Assembly: GCA_025353105.1 (NCBI GenBank)
Contig: JANXRG010000009.1
Location: 1-34,553, forward strand
From: Verrucomicrobiota bacterium
GTDB taxonomy: Bacteria > Verrucomicrobiota > Verrucomicrobiia > Chthoniobacterales > SZAS-18
Direction: 5' to 3'
Length of the DNA stretch: 34,553 nucleotides
The notes under the pieces are model-generated. The model searched no databases. It was not told the origin of the DNA and saw nothing but the letters and a program-made list of their open reading frames with translations. A program made the position numbers and the translations under genes. Below are positions 30,723 to 34,553 of the stretch, one piece after another. How positions within the stretch are numbered: the stretch's first letter is position 1; every line of letters begins with the position of its first letter.

Positions 30723-31742
30723 TCAGACCGCGTGCTCGAGTACGCGCAGGTCCGGCCGGAGTTCATCCTCAAGAATTGCGATGATTTGCTCCGGCACCTC
30801 AAGAGCGGCAAGTGACCCAGCCTCTTCAATCGGCCGGATGCTGACGCGCCGGTTCGCGGACGCGAGCTTCTGCGCGCGTTCCGGCAGCGGACCGGGTGAA
30901 CGCTCCGGCCAAAGCACGGTGACCGGTTGCTTCACCTCGGCCAGCCGGGATTCAAAGCGGACGTTCAAGCCGCCGCGCAACCAATGGTAGATCGCGAGTT
31001 CCGCCCGCGCCTGCTGGGCAGACGCCGTGAAGACTTCGACCATCTCGGACGTCACCCGACCCGGCCGCGCGAACGCCGCCCGCTCCAGCCACGCCTTCAT
31101 CGCCTTGGTCCGCGCCAGCCAGTAGCGGTAGAGGATGCGATTGAGATTGGGCAGCCGTGTGACCGCCCGGAGCGACCGGGTCGTGGCCGGTCGGCCGGAC
31201 GGCGCGAGCAGAAAAATACGGTCCAGCAATTCCGGATGATGCGACGCCAGCAGGGTCAGGAGGCCCGCGCCCTGCCCGCTCGCAATGGCCACGATCGGTT
31301 TCCCGTCCGCGCCGACACGCTGGATGAAATCGGCCAGAGCGCGCGCCTGCCGGTCAGCGCCGAGCGGACGCAACGGACGCTCCGATTCCCCGAAGCCAAG
31401 CCAGTCCAACGCCAGCACGCGGTGACCCCCGGCAAACTCGGGGTAGACCTTGGACCACTCGTAGGACGACGCGCCGACTCCAATGGAATGAAGGAAGAGC
31501 AGCGTCGGACCCGGGCCGCCGGAGTTTGATTCGTGGTAAACAATCTGGCCGCCGGAGGTCTGACAGACGCGTGTCTTGAAGACCCGGGGCGAAATCGCTT
31601 CCGGAATGCGCTGGCCATCGGGCCGCCGGAAAAAATACCGCAGGCCGAGAAACAACGCGCCGAGAAGCCCGGCGCCCATCCCGACGCCGAGCAAGGCTTT
31701 CGGCGGACGCGGCGCGCGACGGAGTAATTCAAACAGCTTCAC
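30723..31742 (-). CDS. Membrane-anchored alpha/beta-hydrolase-fold protein, catalytic residues missing
   Basis: The 339-aa product has a hydrophobic anchor (GVGMGAGLLGALFLGLRYFF, about 19-38) followed by an alpha/beta hydrolase fold: PTLLFLHSIGVGASSYEWSKVYPEFAGGHRVLALDWLGFGESERP is a clear core. The nucleophile elbow reads ASGQG (154-158), placing glycine (156) where serine normally sits. The acid region reads LWPERSPGPLP, with serine where Asp is expected, and the final EEAGSLAALEVPE has serine in place of the catalytic histidine. It could be a pseudoenzyme or belong to a noncanonical subfamily. The GTG at 31742 after GGAAATT is preferred to a TTG at 31817 that would add a non-membrane extension. 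It converges with the membrane glycosyltransferase gene, 15 bases between stops. Confidence 0.8.
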   Translation of the reverse strand: MKLFELLRRAPRPPKALLGVGMGAGLLGALFLGLRYFFRRPDGQRIPEAISPRVFKTRVCQTSGGQIVYHESNSGGPGPTLLFLHSIGVGASSYEWSKVYPEFAGGHRVLALDWLGFGESERPLRPLGADRQARALADFIQRVGADGKPIVAIASGQGAGLLTLLASHHPELLDRIFLLAPSGRPATTRSLRAVTRLPNLNRILYRYWLARTKAMKAWLERAAFARPGRVTSEMVEVFTASAQQARAELAIYHWLRGGLNVRFESRLAEVKQPVTVLWPERSPGPLPERAQKLASANRRVSIRPIEEAGSLAALEVPEQIIAILEDELRPDLRVLEHAV

Positions 31743-31826
31743 AATTTCCAATACCGCGTGAACCGCCAAATGGTTGCACGCAATGGCGAAAATTCGCAGG
31801 GAACGCGCGTTTTGCAATCGCGGGGA

Positions 31827-34385
31827 TCACTCCGAGCGCACAGCCGCGGCGATCGGGAGGCGCGAGGCGCGCACGGCCGGAATCCAGCCCGCCACCAGCG
31901 CCGCCGGGACAATCCACAACGGCGTCAGTGCCAGCGCGGCCCACGGAAACGCAAGTTGGATCGTCCAGCCGAAGAAGGCCTTGTTGATGACGAAGGTCAG
32001 GACGAAGGACAGCACGATGCCGGCGGCGACGCCGAGAACGCTGGCAAGAAATCCAATCAGGCCGCTCTCTGCGAGCACCATCCCGCGAATCTGCCAGGTC
32101 GACGCGCCGATCGAACGCAGCACGCCGATCTCCCGTTCGCGCTCGGCCACGAGCGTCGTTAACCCGAGGAATATCCCCACCACCGCGACCACGACGGCGA
32201 TGGCCCGCAGCACGTACGTGATGCGGAAGGTCTGGTCGAAAATCTCGAAAATGCGCGTGCGAATGGAGCGGTTCGAATACACGAGATATTTGCCGAACGA
32301 GCCTGCGTACGCGCGCACTTCGTCCATCGTCGCATTGAGCGTGGCCGGATCCTTGAGGTACAACCCAAGCGATTGCACGCGGGGATCCTCCCAGGAGCGA
32401 TCGAAATTCTCCCGGCCGATCAGGATCACACCCGAGTCCCGGGTGTAATCGTAGTACACGCCGCCAATCGTGAATTCGACCACGCCCTTGGGCGTCGCCA
32501 GCGGCAGCTTCGCGCCGTCCCAAAGACCAAACCGGTGCGCGAAGCTTTCGGTGACCACAACGGTGCCCGGATCGAAGATCAGCGCCTGCTTGCGCGCGTT
32601 GTCGCCGCCGAGGAAGACGAGGTTGTCGCGCCGGCTGCCGGCCACGACCGCCAGCGAGACGCGTTCGCCGCGCACCGTGACGCCGATCTCCCGAAACGTA
32701 TCGAGTCGCCCAACCGCGGGCAGAGCGGCGAGATGGTCGACGATCTCGCGCGGCGTGAACGCGGCGAGGCCGACCGTCTCATTGGCCGCGGGCGTGACAA
32801 AGATGTCGGCCACGATCGTGCGATTGATCCAGACCTCGACGGTCCGGCGGAACGCGAAGATCATGACGGACACGCCCACCGTCATCGCGATTGCGGCCAT
32901 CAGCGCCGCGACGGTGACCGCGTTGCGATGCAGCGAGCGGCCGAGATTCTGCGCCGCCAGGCGCGCCATCGCCACGGGCGCGGCGACGCGCGCGGAAAGC
33001 CGGGCGCCGGAAAGCGTCAAGATCGGCGCGACAAACGCAAACCCGATCACGACGAAAAGCGCGCTGACAAAGCCGAGCAGCGCCGGCCCAGTGGTGACCG
33101 CGAGACCGGACGCGACGCCGGCGACGACGAGCGCCGCGAGGCCGACGAGCAGCCAGCGCGGCGGCGAAACGATGTTTCCCTCGATCACCGTGCCGAGGTT
33201 CAGCGCGCGAATCGGGTCCATGCGCGCGCCCTCCCACGCCGGAAACCAAGCCGCGATCAGCACGGAGCCGAGTCCAAATACGACCGCCGCTCCGACCAAC
33301 AGCGGCGTGAGATGGAACTGATCGATTCGCACCAGGATGTAGAGCGAGCTGATCGTCTTGGCCACCGCACCGACGAGGTAGCCGGAAAGAAGAATGCCGC
33401 CCCCCAGGCCAAGGAGCACTCCGATGAAGCCCATCAACACGGCTTCTCCGAGGAAGAGCGACAGCACCTCGAGCCGCGACGCGCCGACCGCACGCAGGAT
33501 CCCCACCTCCGCACGCCGCCGGACGACTGACGCCGCAATCGTATTGTAGATCAGAAACATCCCCACGAGCAGCGAGACCATGCTCAGCGCGCTAAGGTTG
33601 AGCTCGAACCCCGCGAGCATGCGCTGCACCTGGCCGCTGCGCTGGCCGGGCGCGAGAATGTTTACGTCCGCGGGAACAAGCTTCTGCACCGCCGCCGCCA
33701 TCGTCTCCGTGCGCGCCGGCTCGTCGAGGAGCAGCTGGACGGAGGAAAGCTTACCGACTTTGCCGAAAAGTTCCTGCGCCCAGGCGATGTCCATCGCACC
33801 GACGCGAGAGTTGCTGCCAGCGGGTGAATCGGTGAGCCGCATCAGGAAGCGGATCGTGAGCGCGCGGTCGCGCCCGTCGACCGCGACGCGCAGGCGATCG
33901 CCGACCTTCAATCGGTAACGCCGCGCGAATTCCTCCGAAAGCGCGAGAGCGCCGGGGTCGCGCAACCACGATTCGATGTCGAGCCGCTGGCGATCCGCAG
34001 TCTCGATCGCGAACGTCGCAAATGGTCCGTTGGTAAATGGATCGATGCCGAGGATTTGCAGGTATTCGCCGGGATAGTCCGGCAGAGTCAGGTAGCCCTC
34101 GACCAACGGCGTCGCCGCCTTCACCCCGGGTGCCCGGGCAAGGGTCGGCAGGATCGTTTCGTCGATCAGGCCCGCCGCGGATCTCGCCTCGAGATTGGCC
34201 TTCCCCGCCACCAGATCGATGCTGGCCGAAAAAGAGCGATTGGCGCTGTGATTCGCGATTTGGATCGCAAGAAACACCGCCACGCCGAGGGCCACGCTCA
34301 GGATGTTCAGCGCCGCGAGCAGCTTGTGCCGCGCAACGCCGCGCACGACATGCCACCGGAAAAGCCTCAAGAACTGCGGGGTCAC
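31827..34385 (-). CDS. FtsX/MacB-type ABC permease, large two-half form
   Basis: The 852-aa product belongs to the large FtsX-domain permeases, with an N-terminal helix (LLAALNILSVALGVAVFLAIQIA), a periplasmic domain of about 220 residues, and a first FtsX half (ELNLSALSMVSLLVGMFLIYNTIAASVVRRRAEVGILRAVGASRLEVL). Two further helices, a second periplasmic domain and a second FtsX half (VVAVVGIFLGLTTLVAEREREIGVLRSIGASTWQIRGMVL) follow. Both halves keep the coupling motif R-R-x-E-[IV]-G-[IV]-L-R-[AS]-[IV]-G-A-S. Such proteins move lipids or lipoproteins or drive envelope signalling. It starts with GTG at 34385. No ATPase gene is in view on this side, so the partner must lie outside the window or be shared with the exporter at 16567. 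Confidence 0.93.
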   Translation of the reverse strand: MTPQFLRLFRWHVVRGVARHKLLAALNILSVALGVAVFLAIQIANHSANRSFSASIDLVAGKANLEARSAAGLIDETILPTLARAPGVKAATPLVEGYLTLPDYPGEYLQILGIDPFTNGPFATFAIETADRQRLDIESWLRDPGALALSEEFARRYRLKVGDRLRVAVDGRDRALTIRFLMRLTDSPAGSNSRVGAMDIAWAQELFGKVGKLSSVQLLLDEPARTETMAAAVQKLVPADVNILAPGQRSGQVQRMLAGFELNLSALSMVSLLVGMFLIYNTIAASVVRRRAEVGILRAVGASRLEVLSLFLGEAVLMGFIGVLLGLGGGILLSGYLVGAVAKTISSLYILVRIDQFHLTPLLVGAAVVFGLGSVLIAAWFPAWEGARMDPIRALNLGTVIEGNIVSPPRWLLVGLAALVVAGVASGLAVTTGPALLGFVSALFVVIGFAFVAPILTLSGARLSARVAAPVAMARLAAQNLGRSLHRNAVTVAALMAAIAMTVGVSVMIFAFRRTVEVWINRTIVADIFVTPAANETVGLAAFTPREIVDHLAALPAVGRLDTFREIGVTVRGERVSLAVVAGSRRDNLVFLGGDNARKQALIFDPGTVVVTESFAHRFGLWDGAKLPLATPKGVVEFTIGGVYYDYTRDSGVILIGRENFDRSWEDPRVQSLGLYLKDPATLNATMDEVRAYAGSFGKYLVYSNRSIRTRIFEIFDQTFRITYVLRAIAVVVAVVGIFLGLTTLVAEREREIGVLRSIGASTWQIRGMVLAESGLIGFLASVLGVAAGIVLSFVLTFVINKAFFGWTIQLAFPWAALALTPLWIVPAALVAGWIPAVRASRLPIAAAVRSE

Positions 34386-34481
34386 GCGCCGACTCTAGCA
34401 GGCCGGCGGCGGCGCGCATGTCACGCCCCGCGCTTTACCACCGCCGCGAATCCATTATCTCTGTCCCGTGCCGCTGCGCCT

Positions 34482-34553
34482 ATGACTCCCGCGAATCGCA
34501 ATCCCGCCGGCGAACTGGACTGGCGCACGACCGACCAGCAGGAGGTCGAGCGC
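34482..34553 (+). CDS. Start of a gene cut by the window end
   Basis: From an ATG at 34482 the frame is open to the window edge (24 codons, MTPANRNPAGELDWRTTDQQEVER). It is divergent from the FtsX-type permease with a 96-base gap, which would hold both promoters. The visible residues are hydrophilic, without a signal peptide, and not enough to assign a family. Confidence 0.5.
   Translation, partial: MTPANRNPAGELDWRTTDQQEVER

Overview
The window is GC-rich and gene-dense and looks like a chromosomal segment of a soil or freshwater Verrucomicrobiota (inference). Supporting signs are a secreted protein with GYAY-x-AN-x-GWINF repeats and an acidic calcium-type loop, repeat-filled spacers whose false reading frames are littered with RVSRA/HASR-like peptides, and the mix of Rex, a TonB/ExbBD cluster and several MacB/FtsX permeases. 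No rRNA, tRNA, CRISPR or transposase was seen.

Region 1 (1 to about 3527) is the striking part: an array of integron gene cassettes. Five attC-like sites of 93-105 bp (247-351, 795-896, 1799-1899, 2209-2309, 2677-2769) separate small co-directional plus-strand genes. Four of the five carry the preceding gene's stop codon inside the R'' box, and in two complete cassettes the R'' box is the exact reverse complement of the 7-mer at that cassette's own left edge, as the cassette recombination model predicts. Cargo: the tail of a small membrane protein, a HicA/HicB toxin-antitoxin pair, a two-TM protein overlapping an SRPBCC-fold protein, an orphan 100-aa protein, a DUF5076-like protein and a TauE/SafE exporter. 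The last gene has no attC, so the array ends there. No integrase is visible; it would lie to the left or be absent.

Region 2 (3541-14044, minus strand) is ordinary chromosome plus a repeat island. A lipopolysaccharide-core-type glycosyltransferase is followed by a 256-258 bp tandem repeat (4596-5162) with strong hairpins, and a repeat-bearing secreted protein. Then, in transcription order from the right, come rex, an 8-oxoguanine-type DNA glycosylase, comB, a TonB-like gene, exbB, exbD, def, a sulfotransferase, and an unusual single protein joining a NadD-like adenylyltransferase to an NAD kinase.

Region 3 (14195-19974, plus strand) is an export operon: a DUF3347-like lipoprotein, then, after an AT-rich control region with inverted repeats, a MacA-type adaptor, one MacB-type ATPase and two different MacB-type permeases.

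Region 4 (19992-28645) holds an Rrf2 regulator divergent from a RidA-family gene, an endonuclease/exonuclease/phosphatase, tatA with a clear terminator, dapB, an orphan NitT/TauT-type binding protein, and a purF / secreted helical protein / purM cluster behind an MFS transporter.

Region 5 (28830-34553) has a polytopic GT-C-like membrane protein, an alpha/beta-hydrolase-fold protein whose catalytic residues appear to be missing, a large 852-aa FtsX-type permease without an ATPase in view, and the first codons of a divergent gene cut by the window end.
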